In this document: positions 33,650 through 44,208 of the stretch, in pieces
How the letters are laid out: each line of letters starts with the position of its first letter
Numbering within the stretch: position 1 is the first letter of the stretch
Assembly: GCA_942159475.1 (NCBI GenBank)
Contig: OW804097.1
Coordinates: 111,910,582-111,974,581 of the forward strand
Reading direction: 5' to 3'
DNA: 64,000 nt
Origin: Sthenelais limicola
Lineage: Eukaryota > Annelida > Polychaeta > Phyllodocida > Sigalionidae
Notes under the pieces: generated by a model
Database searches by the model: none
What the model was told of the DNA's origin: nothing
What the model saw: the letters and a program-made list of their open reading frames with translations, nothing else
Made by a program: the position numbers and the translations under genes

Positions 33650-33754
33650 ATTCTAAGCCGATTCCCATGCGATTTTGCGCCGCAGAGAACTTTTTTCCAC
33701 TAAATTATGTGAGAAACCATGAGAACAGGCTTAATTAGTGGACAAGGCCCTTTA
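33650..33754 (+). mobile_element. Fam-N element
   Basis: CTAAGCCGATTCCCATGCGA at the left and AGTGGACAAGGCCCTTTA at the right match the copy at 40014-40128. The outermost left bases are lost. Confidence 0.75.
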
Positions 33755-33764
33755 CAGTTAAATT

Positions 33765-33850
33765 TTTTCTTTGTAACTTTACCGATACTTTTCTATTTTG
33801 TAGTATAATTTGTGAAATGGCAACGCATGAAAACAAACTAGATAAGGTTA
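33765..33850 (+). repeat. Fam-M dispersed repeat
   Basis: TTTGTAACTTTACCGATAC, TTTGTGAAATGGCAACGCAT and TCTAGATAAGGTTA-like bases. The inverse occurs at 56376-56460. Directly follows Fam-N. Ends and class unknown. Confidence 0.65.
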
Positions 33851-33884
33851 TGCGTCTTTTGTAAGAGATTTGTGGCCAGTAATG

Positions 33885-34147
33885 TTTGACAAAAGCCTCT
33901 CGGATCAGATAAAAAAAACCCGTTAGAGGACCTTCGACTCCCAGTATAAATAAAATCTTTAAAAAAAAAAATGTCCATAATTGGACGCCTAATGCGTTGA
34001 TGGCTTTTCTGGCCCAGGACTAGGCGACCTAATGGGATTATGATGAGGTTTTGCGGTCCTAATGGGATTATAATGGCATTTTACGGTTTGGAGCGAAAGG
34101 CTTTTCCCCAGATTGAAGGGACTCTCTCAGCTTTGAGTCTAGACCTG
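33885..34147 (-). mobile_element. Fam-A2 MITE with A-rich insert
   Basis: Left end worn (TTTGACAAAAGCCTCTCGG). About 60 bp of foreign A-rich sequence (33912-33972) replaces part of the usual AGAATGGTATGTCAGT. Ends GAGTCTAGACCTG. Confidence 0.8.
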
Positions 34148-34240
34148 TGTGTGTTCGTATGCACTGAAGGAAGGGGGAGAAGTGTAGTAGACATTTTCAC
34201 ACACAATTTCCCTTTCCGTAGCTTATACAACAGGCCCAAG
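34148..34240 (-). mobile_element. Fam-G right part
   Basis: CACACAATTTCCCTTTCC, then AGCTTATACAACAGGCCC is a Fam-G terminus. It immediately follows the Fam-A2 copy. Confidence 0.65.
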
Positions 34241-34900
34241 GGTATATTAACGTACCGTTTGATACCAATGTTTAATTCATACATGCATGGCATGGTAAAT
34301 AACCATGTCCTCGTCCATGGCTCATCTAACAGATTAAAGGATGATCTGTGGAGGTTCTTCATTCTCATGAACTCCTCTTTTCCGAGGACGAAAATCTGTT
34401 TATGTCTTTAGTCTGGCCCGGAGATCTATTTCATCTTGGTCTGGGAGAGCTAGATGACGCGTGGCTACAGGGATGTTTTGCTATTTTCACTTTCCGGTTA
34501 TTTGGGTAGTCTGGGCCTAGGGAAATAAGAAAATATCGGTCTTTTAAAAAAAGGGGGAAAGAAGAATAAATTATCTTAAAAAGGAACAACTTGATGCTTT
34601 TGATCCATCGATTGTTTTTACTGGGAATGTAATCAAAGGACACCCCTTGTCACTTTTTAAGCAAGATTCCTCTCTTTAGATAGTACTGCCCGAGGGGAGC
34701 ATATGTTAAATCTATTTTGTCAAATGACTACATATATATTAAACAGGGCTAGACATAATCCACATTGCGAATTTTTATATTTAATATTAAAGCTGAGAAA
34801 TTGTCTATGATGGTGACATATGAATAGGCACTGGATCCATGACAGGAAAAGCATATTTGGGATGATAATATCATAATATAAGTTAGAATCACCATGATTA
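34241..34900. other. single-copy-looking stretch
   Basis: No repeat or gene recognised. A 123-codon frame (34040-34411) starts inside the Fam-A2 copy and is not a gene. Confidence 0.35.
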
Positions 34901-35454
34901 AAATGGGACATGTATACTGTCTACCATCTTGAATCGTCATTCGAATGGAATTTTGGGAATTGTCTGTCAGTGTAAAAGCTATAGAAAACGTACCATGTTT
35001 AGCATGGAATATGTATCGGTGCCCTTCTATCAATATCCATGTGTTATACATGATTCCATAACACTAGCCTCCATGACCAGCTTTCCCATCATGCATTTGT
35101 TTTATAATTCATTTATACAAGCTATGATATTGCTGAACGTATTTCTGTATTTCTGTAATTTTCGATAAAAGTGTAGCTAGATATTCTTGTCAAACCTGAG
35201 CTGAAACTATCCCATCATACTTGGTCCTTGGTATGACCATAAAGTGCCTTTCTGTCCCTTTTCTCTGTCTCTCTCTCCCTTCTACTCTATCTCTATTTCC
35301 TGGGTATGATCATAAACTGCCTCCCTCTCAGCTCTCCCGCCCTTGATATAACCATGTTGAATGTGTTGATAAGGGCGTAAAGTAACCAATCTCACTCCCC
35401 CTATCCCAGCATACTCTAACACACAAGCCCAATGGCACATGCAAATCACCTATT
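34901..35454 (+). mobile_element. Fam-D element interrupted by SINE-F
   Basis: Left end decayed (AAATGGGACATGTATAC), right end CACATGCAAATCACCTATT. Full inner landmarks. SINE-F (35222-35400) lies between two 15-bp copies of CTATCCCAKCATACT. Confidence 0.88.
35222..35400 (+). mobile_element. SINE-F, complete, with 15-bp target duplication
   Basis: Short retroposon-like element of ~180 bp. Order on the plus strand: GGTATGACCATAAAGTGCC, a pyrimidine tract, TCCTGGGTATGATCATAAAC, TCCCGCCCTTGATATAAC, and the 3' end TGATAAGGGCGTAAAGTAAC...CTCAC. It is flanked by CTATCCCATCATACT (35207-35221) and CTATCCCAGCATACT (35401-35415), the long duplication expected of reverse-transcribed insertion. No Pol III A/B boxes of good quality and no coding capacity. 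Confidence 0.88.
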
Positions 35455-36010
35455 GACTCATTCTTTTTCATTATTTAGAATTTGTATACAGTGTTTCCTT
35501 AGACAAATGATACAGATATAGATTAATATATAAAACAAATGACAAATAATAAAGTGATTTTAAAATACACCAATCGCTACAAATGTAGTACATGTGCATC
35601 CTCTTGTAGCATGCACATTATTAATTAAGACGAACATATCTCTCCAAATCATCCACAACATTTATGTTTTTCACCGCGTTGTCGTCGGTTAATATTCATT
35701 GCATGAGACGCTCGTTTTAGTGTTGAAGAGGCCCAGAAGGCTGGATACGATGAAGAAACGATTTTTTAAAAGAAAATCATCCACAAATGTTTGCTGATAA
35801 CCTTGTTTACTCTGCGGTAATCTACCGTGGATGCTGTACCGGAGTGAACTGCCTGATTTAATCAGGATGATCAAAGCGTCATTACGTCGCACATCCATGG
35901 TTATTAGGGCAGGAGAAACTCAATCACTTGCCTGAGTAAATATGTACGGACGTCCATCCCTTGTCCCATGTACAGGCAGTGGACATTCGATCTACCAAGG
36001 CAAAATACGG
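35455..36010. other. single-copy-looking stretch
   Basis: Nothing recognised. A few CpG sites near 35680 and 35880. Confidence 0.35.
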
Positions 36011-36024
36011 CAAGAGCTGCTCAA

Positions 36025-36203
36025 ACTCTAGGCTCAGAGTTGAGCGAGTCCCTCCAAACTGAGGGAAAGCCTCTTGCTCATACAATGACGTTATGATCCC
36101 ATAAAGATACCTGCTCCTGGGTCAGGAAAGCCATTTGCGCAGCAGGCGTCCAATCACCGACATACCATTCTTATCTGATTTGACAGGATGTGAACCTAGA
36201 CTG
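36025..36203 (+). mobile_element. Fam-A2 MITE, first of tandem pair
   Basis: CACTCTAGGCTC-like start (ACTCTAGGCTC) to GAACCTAGACTG. About 12 bp around CCAAACCGCAAA is missing compared with its partner. Confidence 0.88.
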
Positions 36204-36236
36204 TGCCGCGTATCAGAATATGTCAAGAGCTGCACA

Positions 36237-36428
36237 AAGTCTAGGCTCAGAGTTGAGAGAGGCCCTCCAAACTGAGGGAAAACCTCTGACTCCAACCAGG
36301 AAAATGCCAATGTTGTAATTCTCCCATTAAGACGTCTACTCCTGGGCCAGAAAAGCCATTAGCTCAGTAGGCATCCAATCACTGACATACCTTTCTCATC
36401 TGATCTGAGAGAATGTGAACCTAGACTG
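36237..36428 (+). mobile_element. Fam-A2 MITE, second of tandem pair
   Basis: AGTCTAGGCTC to GAACCTAGACTG. Shares the unusual GAACC right end with its neighbour, as expected from duplication rather than two insertions. Confidence 0.88.
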
Positions 36429-36440
36429 TGAAGCGTATCG

Positions 36441-37495
36441 TATTTTATCTCCTTTCTTGTATAAAGGTATTTTTGCAACCCGGGTGTATTCATTTTTATG
36501 CTCAATGATTTTCTTGTATGCAAAACCTTTAATTTAAATTGAAATCGGAATGCCTCAATGTAAGCAATTTGAGTGATAAGAAAGTTGTCTTTCTGGTTTA
36601 TCGTAAATAAGCTCCTCAGAAGATCCCAGATTCATATATAGATTGACTTTATTTATAACTTTTATCACAGACTAACACAAACAATGTTGCTTTATGGTGT
36701 ACAATAGGGTGATCTTGAGGGCATGGATAGGTACATAACATAAAGACCTGTGCCTTAAAATAGGTCCACTTTTCATATTATAAAGTTGCGGCAAAAAATG
36801 TAATTTTGTGTGTAGAAATACTGCACAGGCCTGGGGGTTAGATTGGTTATATTTTTACTACATTTTTCACTTAAGTATGGTATCATATTCTAATTATATT
36901 ATACCACTGTTTCCTGGCTTTAACTCCCTGGAGTTACTATTTACTAAATAAAATATAAAAAATGTCCAAAGTCAGCTCAGGTTCTATATGTTATAAGGCC
37001 TAGGGGTGAATGCATAGGCTTGCGCTAGTCTGTTTGGAGTTTCAGACAGATAGAAAAGAAGAGGCGATCAGATAACAGAAGCTGTATGGTCAAGTGTCAC
37101 CCCCGCTGTTTCACAATCAGTTAGTGTCATATTAGAGAGGGGCACGGGACAGAAGGGACCTTGTCGCTGTCACGCCGTGTCAGTTGGTGTCAATACCCGA
37201 GCCCCCATTTCATCCTGAACTCCGTCCTTATTTGCCCTCGGACTTTAAACTTGACAACATCAAATAGCACTTGAAGTGGGGTTGTCTCTCATTGCATCTT
37301 GACCTGCCTAAATTCATTGATATTCCAGCTACTTATAAAGTTGAGTGTTAAATTGGGTCTGTCTGGAAGGAAAAAGGGTGGGATATAGGGATATAGGGGG
37401 TACAGAGTCCTTTTCTTTGGGCTAAAACGTCTTTTGTAGTTTGGGTATTGATAGCTTGAATCGTTCGACTGTAGCGTAAATACTCTTTTCATAAA
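36441..37495. other. single-copy-looking stretch
   Basis: About 1 kb without repeat match, gene or clear regulatory site. Confidence 0.4.
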
Positions 37496-37680
37496 CAATC
37501 TAGGCTCAGAGTTCAGAGAGTCCCTCCAAACGGAGGCAAACCTCTTGCTCCAAACAGCAAAATGGCATTATAGTTTCATTAGGACGCCTACTCCTGCACT
37601 GGGAAAGCCATTAGCTCAGTAGGCATCCAATCAATGGCATACCATTCTTATCTGATCTGAGAGGCTTTGAGCCTAGACTG
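37496..37680 (+). mobile_element. Fam-A2 MITE
   Basis: CAATCTAGGCTC to GAGCCTAGACTG. Flanks TAAA and TGAA match at three of four positions. Hairpin arms GGACGCCTACT and CAGTAGGCATCC differ by one base. Confidence 0.9.
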
Positions 37681-38429
37681 TGAAGCTAACAATAAGTAGT
37701 TTAGCATCGCAATGAGATATTATCATAATAATGATAATGAAAATGTAAATGGTATTTACTTTTATTAAGAGAATAATACTATATAGGTGATAGTGGGGGT
37801 ATAGTTTCAAGTCAGTGCAAAAAGAATTATCTTTGGCTAGTATTACCCATGCTTTTTTTGACATAGCTCCGGGGGATCAATTAAAACAATTCATGTCACT
37901 CTCCCCTTTACGTTTGTATGTTTAAAGAGATTACTATCATTACAACAATGGTAACTAACGTTTATATTATTGATTTTGATATCTGCGTGAAAGTATTTAT
38001 TTATTATTCAGTAAAACTGGAACGCCCTAGCTAGTATATGCAATGATGATTGGACAGAAATGTTATAGTAGGTACAAAAGGGTCTATGTATCATTATCAA
38101 ATATGAAAAGGAAATCTTTATGTAACAAAAACATGAGATTTTAACCTTACGGTTGTAATACATTATCTGATCTTAGAAGTAAAGAAATAAGAAGCACGCA
38201 TTCATTGATTGTAATCCTTGATGATATAATAATATACATATAGTAATAAAACGCACCCACTGGGGCTCTCAAACCAGAGATAAATAAAGATATTTTTTTT
38301 ATTCTGCTCGGCTGGAATTCTGATGCACCATTGGTGGCATAGCCCAGCAGGTAACAGCTGCCCGGCCAGATGGTCACTTCTCTGGGTTCCCACAATAGGG
38401 CGCTTGCAATGGTCGCCCCTTTGGTCACC
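37681..38429. other. single-copy-looking stretch
   Basis: Nothing recognised. Two overlapping short minus-strand frames at 38147-38431 are not supported. Confidence 0.35.
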
Positions 38430-38790
38430 ATTGTGTTATAGGGAAATGAGTCGTAAAAATTGGATTTTGAGATATCATCATAATTATTTGAAAAGATGAG
38501 ATCAAGCGGATTACAATGATGGTAAACATAAGAACGTCCAATATGTGTTTTATGTGTTTCTATATCTTAAATTTGATGTTTTTATTTTTTGAAAAGGTTT
38601 GCCATATCTCTGGGTAGGCAATTAATTACTAGTAAAGTATCTGAATAATGCTGTATAGGATGAACTTAGAAATGTATGGGCATATTTAATGCACAGTCTT
38701 GAAATTGCCATACTACTTGGAGTATTCCATAATCAAAAAATGAGAACTTACGTACAAAGATATCTTGTGATTAAATCACTTTAAATCAGT
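38430..38790 (+). mobile_element. Fam-C element
   Basis: TTGTGTTATAGGGAAATGAG, then TGGATTTTGAGATATCATCA. The body is colinear with 6338-6717. The right end is lost after ~38790. Confidence 0.82.
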
Positions 38791-39094
38791 AGACATTCTG
38801 AATCAGTTGGTATAAGTACATGTACCAATCTCAAATATCATAAACATCTATTCCTATTCTATTTGATCAGAGTTTGTCTGAAGGAGTTTGCATCCTCAAT
38901 GTCCCTGGTTTTTTCTATTTAAATTGTCCCAGAGCAGTTTAGTTGTCTCTATTTGAATTGTCCCAACTTAATTCCCAGCGGGAAAATATATAATTTCTAT
39001 TTGAATGCATTACGGTACATCTAGAAATATACTCGGCCTGGACTGTGTGATATAATATCCTAAATTTAAGGGAGAGGAATGCACATGGACGTCA

Positions 39095-39216
39095 CAGTCA
39101 GGTCCAGACGGCCACATTCCTCGATTTCACATCCAGCGATAGGCTTAACGACAAGGCTAAAAGTGTTAATGACTCCTAAAACTAAAGGGTCTAAAACTGC
39201 CTTCTGAACCTGACTG
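39095..39216 (+). mobile_element. Fam-H MITE
   Basis: CAGTCAGGTCCAGA to TCTGAACCTGACTG, 122 bp. It is ~18 bp shorter than the other copy through one internal deletion. Flanks GTCA and GGCA match at three of four positions. Confidence 0.85.
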
Positions 39217-40013
39217 GGCAGCCAATCCTTTGATATCTTTGTTATTGTATCTTGAGTGAAGGGCTTCTTTTGGGATTAATGAGTGGTCCATGGGTCATAT
39301 AAATATTGTCCTTTCTTCCATGTAATTCAATAAAATATAATTAATGACCATCTGTCAATTTCATCCGTCCATCCATCATGTATAGGCGTCTCTTGACTCT
39401 AGACATCAGAATTTACTCTTTTGGGGAACATAGGCCACATGATAAGGCAAGAAAGAATATGTCTGTTTCCGATTTAACTCCCCCCACCCCCCCGCCCCGC
39501 CCCTACATAGAAAAACCTATCGCACCTAAAAGAATGATGAGCTTGCCGAAAAAAAACTGTTATTTTCTTTTACCAAAAAAGCTACTTAAGGAAAGAAACA
39601 ACAAGTCTTCCTCACAAATAGAAACATTCAAGGTACATTTCTCTTGTTTAAAACAACTATTGTTACAAAAGAGACATTTTGATCAGTCCATGGAAGGTGG
39701 TTTCCTAAAAAATAAGAATTAAAAAAGAAATGTTACTCCATATGTTACCTGTCCCTAGATTTCAGCTACTATATCAATAGGAAACACACTCATTTTCTTG
39801 GCCTAACTGTGTGTGGTCATTACTGGAGGCATGATTGACACCAGTGGTCAGTCAATGAGTAGCTGTGGTCAGTCCAAAGGCTTAGATGCTGTCCAGATAG
39901 TGACCAGCACTGGCCTGGGGCCTGTCACAATATGTTTATACCCTGGGGGCAATACACTGACATGCCCCTAAAAAGACATATGGAGACTTTAAACAACGAG
40001 TCCCTAGTCTAAC
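39217..40013. other. single-copy-looking stretch with C-rich tract
   Basis: A C-rich tract at 39478-39503 (runs of 6, 7, 4 and 4 C) could form a G-quadruplex on the minus strand. A 114-codon lysine-rich frame spans it. A short proline stretch in that frame comes from the tract, so I do not call a gene. GGGGCCTGTCACAATATG near 39917 resembles a Fam-G end. Confidence 0.4.
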
Positions 40014-40128
40014 TTAAGGGCCTAGTCAACTAAGCCGATTCTCATACGATTTTGCGCTGCAGAGGACACATTTGCACTAACTTCTGTCAGAATCGCATCA
40101 CAGTTGGCTTAGTGGACAAGGGCCTTAA
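40014..40128 (+). mobile_element. Fam-N MITE
   Basis: TTAAGGGCCTAGTCAACTAA at the left and TTAGTGGACAAGGGCCTTAA at the right form imperfect inverted ends of ~35 bp. TTAA sits at both borders, so the target may be TTAA or TA. 115 bp, no coding capacity. Confidence 0.8.
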
Positions 40129-40160
40129 GTATTCAAGGTCTTGTCTCTTCGTTGCTTTTG

Positions 40161-40503
40161 TTTCAAGCTGCATTCTCAGCTATTACAACAAAACAAAACG
40201 TACCAAATTCACTCTTATTAAGACTTATAGGACTGGATTGATCAATATTCTGCAGCTGATATAATGTTTATACAAAAAATGAAGCCAAATCACCAAGAGA
40301 AAAATGCCATCGGTGAGCGATAATAAGTGAAACAATTGTTTGATAGGATTCAAGCGGATCCTCCAAATACAAATGAGGAAGTTTTAGTAGCCCTTTAGCA
40401 AAAACAGCTGGAGAAAAACTTTAGACTTTTAGATGGGTTGGAAAAGAATGGAAGAAGATGTAGAAAGTGTCAGTATTTGACCGACGTTACAGAGAGTGCA
40501 AGG
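40161..40503 (+). mobile_element. Fam-E element
   Basis: TTTCAAGCTGCATTCTCAGC start, GAGCGATAATAAGTGAA, CCTCCAAATACAAATGAGGA, and right end TTGACCGACGTTACAGAGAG. Nearly full-length. Confidence 0.85.
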
Positions 40504-40534
40504 AAGGGTATAGATAGACTGGACAGTAAGGGTA

Positions 40535-40703
40535 CAGTGTAGGCCCAAAGATGAGAATTATAATGCCATTAAGACCGCAAAATGTCATTATATTCCCATT
40601 AACACGCCTAGATACTAGGCCAGGAAACCGATTAGCGAAGTAGGCGTCTAATCACTGACACACCATTCTTATCTGATATGAGAGTTTGTTTGTACCTAAA
40701 GTG
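40535..40703 (+). mobile_element. Fam-A1a MITE, internally deleted
   Basis: CAGTGTAGGCCC to GTACCTAAAGTG. About 45 bp after the left end is missing. TA on both sides. Confidence 0.88.
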
Positions 40704-40753
40704 TATAGAAGTGGGCAATACGTGGCTATATAGTATCCACCATGCAACACCCC

Positions 40754-40793
40754 TCCTAGGCTGACAGCCTCTGAGATCAGATAAGAATGGTAT
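40754..40793 (-). repeat. Fam-A2 end fragment
   Basis: CCTAGGCTGACAGCCTCTGA and ATCAGATAAGAATGGTAT are the outer ~40 bp of an A2 copy. The rest is absent. Confidence 0.7.
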
Positions 40794-41152
40794 AGTAATA
40801 CTGTATACTAACTGTATTTAATGGGTTTTTGACTGTTTTTTAAATACAATAATTTTAACATCGAAAAAAGTTATATATACAAACCTAGGTCCAAAATAAA
40901 TATGAGCAAAAACGATTCTTATCCGTGTTAAAATATCCTGAATGTACATGTACACATTTAATAGGGTATTATACACCAATCCTAGTGGCCGCCGAATCCC
41001 ACTACCAGGTATCCATTCATTCTTCCTAGATACCAAACATTTCAACTTAACAGTAAATCGTTTTTATACTACTTCACCTTTCTCTTTTACTATTTTTAAT
41101 CTCGTGAATGTTGGAAACTGAAACTTGAATAGCATTCCACACGTATGAGTCA
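40794..41152. other. single-copy-looking stretch
   Basis: Nothing recognised. Confidence 0.35.
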
Positions 41153-41394
41153 ATGTGGGTAAAACCGCCAGAAAATGTACAATTCAGCTTCACCAATCTT
41201 CTCAAATAACCCAAATTTCAGACGAAAATAAAGCTCAAAATACAGTTTAACCTAACCAAACAGATTGCTAGAATCAATGCAATGCTGAATATACTCGAAT
41301 TTACCTAGTATTGGCCAAATTGCAGCCTAATTTAGCAGAATTTACTAAATGTATACAGTTGCCAATTGTATATTTTCTAAAAATCTGACCCATA
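41153..41394 (-). mobile_element. Fam-B MITE
   Basis: Alternative end TGGGTAAAACCGCCAGAAAA to TCTAAAAATCTGACCCAT. Full-length. Confidence 0.9.
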
Positions 41395-41662
41395 TCTAGG
41401 CGATGGTAGTTACACATACTGTAGTACCTTCCCAGCTTCACATTGCCTTTTTGTTAAAAAATAAAACTTCTTTATGAAAGGTCATGATTGTTTTTATAGA
41501 TATCAGCCATGCGTTAAAGCGGTGATAAAGCAGGGTACAACACAATATGAGAGGGAGATGTCTACTCTACTTTCGTATACTCTACTTTTATAATATAATC
41601 ATAATATTTGTTTAAATTCTGATAACTGATATGCGAATTACAAAGACACAGTTTCGCATGTA

Positions 41663-41875
41663 CAGTCAAGGCCCAAACCCTCATATCAAGAAAGGTATGT
41701 CAGTGATTGGACGCCTACTTTGCTAATCGGTGTCCTGGCCTAGGACTAGGCGTTCTGATGGAATTATAATGACATTTTGCGGTCTTAATGGAATTATTAT
41801 AATGTCACTTTGCAGTTTGAGGCGAGAGGCTCTCCCTCCGTTTGAAGGGAATCTCTCATCGTTGGACCTAGACTG
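41663..41875 (-). mobile_element. Fam-A1a MITE
   Basis: CAGTCAAGGCCC to GGACCTAGACTG. Full-length. A 128-codon-scale cluster of short frames over it is an artefact of the element. Confidence 0.9.
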
Positions 41876-42168
41876 GATAATTATTAGATTTGCAGGGACA
41901 TGTATACTCCCAAGGCAGTGGGGCTGTTTTCTATAACAGGGAATGAATGGTATCGATTTGCATTGACTGTGGTTTGATGGCTGAAACAGGCGGTGATTGA
42001 ATGTGGTTTGATGGCAGGATAACATCCAAGTTTTACAATCAATAAACCGCCCGCTCGTAACATAAAAATGTTGAAAAGTCATCTATAACAAGAAAAAATC
42101 AATTGTTGTGCAATCACATTTACCAAATTCTGAGATGATTTGTATGATTATAATTTGTAATAATTATA
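41876..42168. other. single-copy-looking stretch
   Basis: A short phrase, TGGTTTGATGGC, occurs twice about 35 bp apart (~41969 and ~42004). No gene. Confidence 0.35.
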
Positions 42169-42195
42169 TTTTTTTCTTTTCCCTTCTAGGTAAGT
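42169..42195 (+). promoter_or_regulatory. candidate recursive-splicing (ratchet) site
   Basis: Nineteen consecutive pyrimidines (42169-42187), AG at 42188-42189, then GTAAGT at 42190-42195 with no gap. This 3'-splice-site/5'-splice-site fusion is the known form of zero-length exons used to remove very long introns stepwise. It lies in unique sequence, not in a repeat. If real, a long plus-strand intron covers this position. Confidence 0.5.
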
Positions 42196-42604
42196 GTTAC
42201 GATGTTCATCCTTGTTAATCAAGTCGGGATCCAATATGGTGAGTTAGCTACAGATAACCCGTGTCATGGCCAGATAAGGAAATCCGAAAAGGGGATCTGG
42301 TACCCAAGATAAAGTAAAATCTCAAAAAAAAAATAAAAAAATATGCAGTGCATACGATCCCCTGAGCACAGGAACTAAACTAATAACTTTTAAAAAACAT
42401 ATTTCTATTGACCGGTGGTACGTTGTTTTTGGATTTGGAACATAAATCTTTATTTCGTTATCCTGCGTCTACAATTCTAATCCGATGCTCAATTGTTCGG
42501 TTCAAGACCAAGTTCTTTTTTATCAACGCAATAATTCTACATTTTATTATGTCATTTTAGATTTTCTCTACCAACCGCTCCCTGCCCCTTTGACATTCAC
42601 ATAT
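42196..42604. other. single-copy-looking stretch
   Basis: Nothing recognised apart from an A-run near 42325. Confidence 0.35.
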
Positions 42605-42998
42605 ATGTGATGTGTTACAGGAAAAGGTCACAAGTCGCAAAATTGATATTTTTAAAAGTGTTTTATACACATCTCTTTGTAGGAATATTCTCATCTTTTG
42701 GGAATAATACCGTTGAGAGTAAGATATAATATCAAGACAGTGTATTGAATATATCCATGTATCTCTAAGGTCATTTATAGAATATATTTAGTTACTTTAC
42801 TAGTAATCACACCCAGATATATTGAAAACTTTTAAAATATCAAATTTGAAATATAAAAATACTTATTACATGCCCTAATGTCTACCATCATTGGAATCCG
42901 CTTGATCTCATCTTTTCAAATATGTTGATATCTCAAAATCTATTTTTTGCGGCTTTTCTTAATTTTTGGGACTCATTTTGCTGTAACACATCACACAT
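42605..42998 (-). mobile_element. Fam-C element, best ends
   Basis: GTGATGTGTTACAGGAAAAG at the left and CTGTAACACATCAC at the right are good inverted ends. About 390 bp. Confidence 0.9.
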
Positions 42999-43148
42999 AA
43001 CACATACATTTTAAACTCGACTCTCACGACACCAGACCTCAATCTGAGTCCCCTAGATCTTAGAGGTAATCCCTGCGGATTTTTGGATTTTTCTGTTAAT
43101 CTTCTGTGAATGACATAGCTATAGGAAGTCCTTCCCCATCAGGTATTC

Positions 43149-43235
43149 AGGAGCCTCTTGTATAAGCTAAAGAAAGGAATTCTTTATGGGAATTCCTTCA
43201 CCTGTGGGACCAGAAAATATAGTTCTTCCTATATA
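43149..43235 (+). mobile_element. Fam-G left part
   Basis: GGAGCCTCTTGTATAAGCTA, AAAGGAATTCTTTATGGGAA, TTCCTTCACCTGTGGGACC. Possibly the left half of the element whose right half is 43505-43597. Confidence 0.65.
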
Positions 43236-43504
43236 TGGTATCGCCAGCTGGTATATATCTATAGGAATAGTCCTTGCCGTAAACGTGTGGGTCTGCTAGT
43301 TAGAAAGTAAATAGGGTGCACACTTATCACTCATTTCTTTTTTTTTCTTTTTTTTTGTTTTGTCCAACATCGGATTTTTATTCTATCACTCATTTCATGG
43401 GTGTAAGGACAATCATACCACATCTCTCACAGTTTGAAGTGAGAAGGTAGGTAAACTAATAGACAACGCTTTCTTAATTTATACCTTTAAATACAATTAA
43501 TAAC

Positions 43505-43597
43505 AATCAGAATTTCCCACCCGAAGTAAGGGCAGAAAGTGTAGGAATCCCCACACACAACTTCCCTTTCCTTACTTAGCTTATATAACAGGGGCCT
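43505..43597 (+). mobile_element. Fam-G right part
   Basis: TGTAGGAATCCCCACACACA and TTAGCTTATATAACAGGGGC form the right inverted end. Its last bases GGGGCC are also the first bases of the next Fam-G copy. Confidence 0.7.
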
Positions 43598-43773
43598 GTT
43601 GTAAAATCAAAGGAAAGGAACGTTGTATGTGCGAATTGTTCCTATAGGAATAGCCTATACACACAATGGTTGGTAGGAATAACCTATAAACACAATGGTG
43701 GGTAGGAATTTTTATTCCAACCCATCGAAGGAAGCAGAAAATTGTCCTTCCTTAGGTTATGCAACAGGGCCCA
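43591..43773 (+). mobile_element. Fam-G MITE, complete
   Basis: GGGGCCTGTTGTAAAATCAA to TTATGCAACAGGGCCC. A ~29-bp unit (GGAATARCCTATAMACACAA...) is repeated in tandem inside (43648-43706). 183 bp, no coding capacity. Confidence 0.85.
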
Positions 43774-44015
43774 GGTGAAATATAGAGGGCCATGTCCCAG
43801 ACACCCGCATTATACTGTACACATCCAATCATGCTCTCTCTATATACATTATCCTGACTTATCCATTGGGGGATCATACCACACACTACTAGAATAAAAG
43901 GCTCCACAATCTAGCCTCTGTTGTTCTAAGATTTACCTTTACTATACCTTTTATGAATATATTATTATAAATAAAGGTTCCCCTTGCCTTGGTTTCCAAC
44001 AGAATAAGCAATAGG

Positions 44016-44208
44016 TGAGTGAGTGAGATTGGTGGCTTTACGCCCTTATCAACACTTTGAAGTGTTATATTAAGGGCGGGAGAGCTGAGAGGCAGGCAGT
44101 TTATGATCATACCCAGGAAATAGAGATAGAGAAGAAGGGAGAGAGAGACAGAAAGGCCCTTTAAGGTCTTACCCAGGACCAGGCACTTTAAGGTCTTACC
44201 CAGGACCT
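44016..44208 (-). mobile_element. SINE-F, complete, with 13-bp target duplication
   Basis: Read on the minus strand it ends CTCACTCACTCA after GGGCGTAAAGCCACC. Flanks AATAAGCAATAGG (44003-44015) and AATAATCAATAGG (44209-44221) differ at one base. At its 5' end the unit GGTCCTGGGTAAGACCTTAA is present twice in tandem, so this copy has an extra head repeat. Confidence 0.9.

Larger units (their letters stand above)
36011..36440. repeat. tandem duplication containing two Fam-A2 copies
   Basis: Unit 1 (36011-36223) and unit 2 (36224-~36440) both start CAAGAGCTGC, carry an A2 copy, and end GTGNNGCGTATC. The period is 213 bp. Host flank as well as element is duplicated. Confidence 0.85.

Noticed and set aside
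39378..39722. 114-codon lysine-rich frame with a proline-rich patch
   Set aside because: The proline patch is the C-rich tract at 39478-39503. The rest is A-rich sequence giving lysines.
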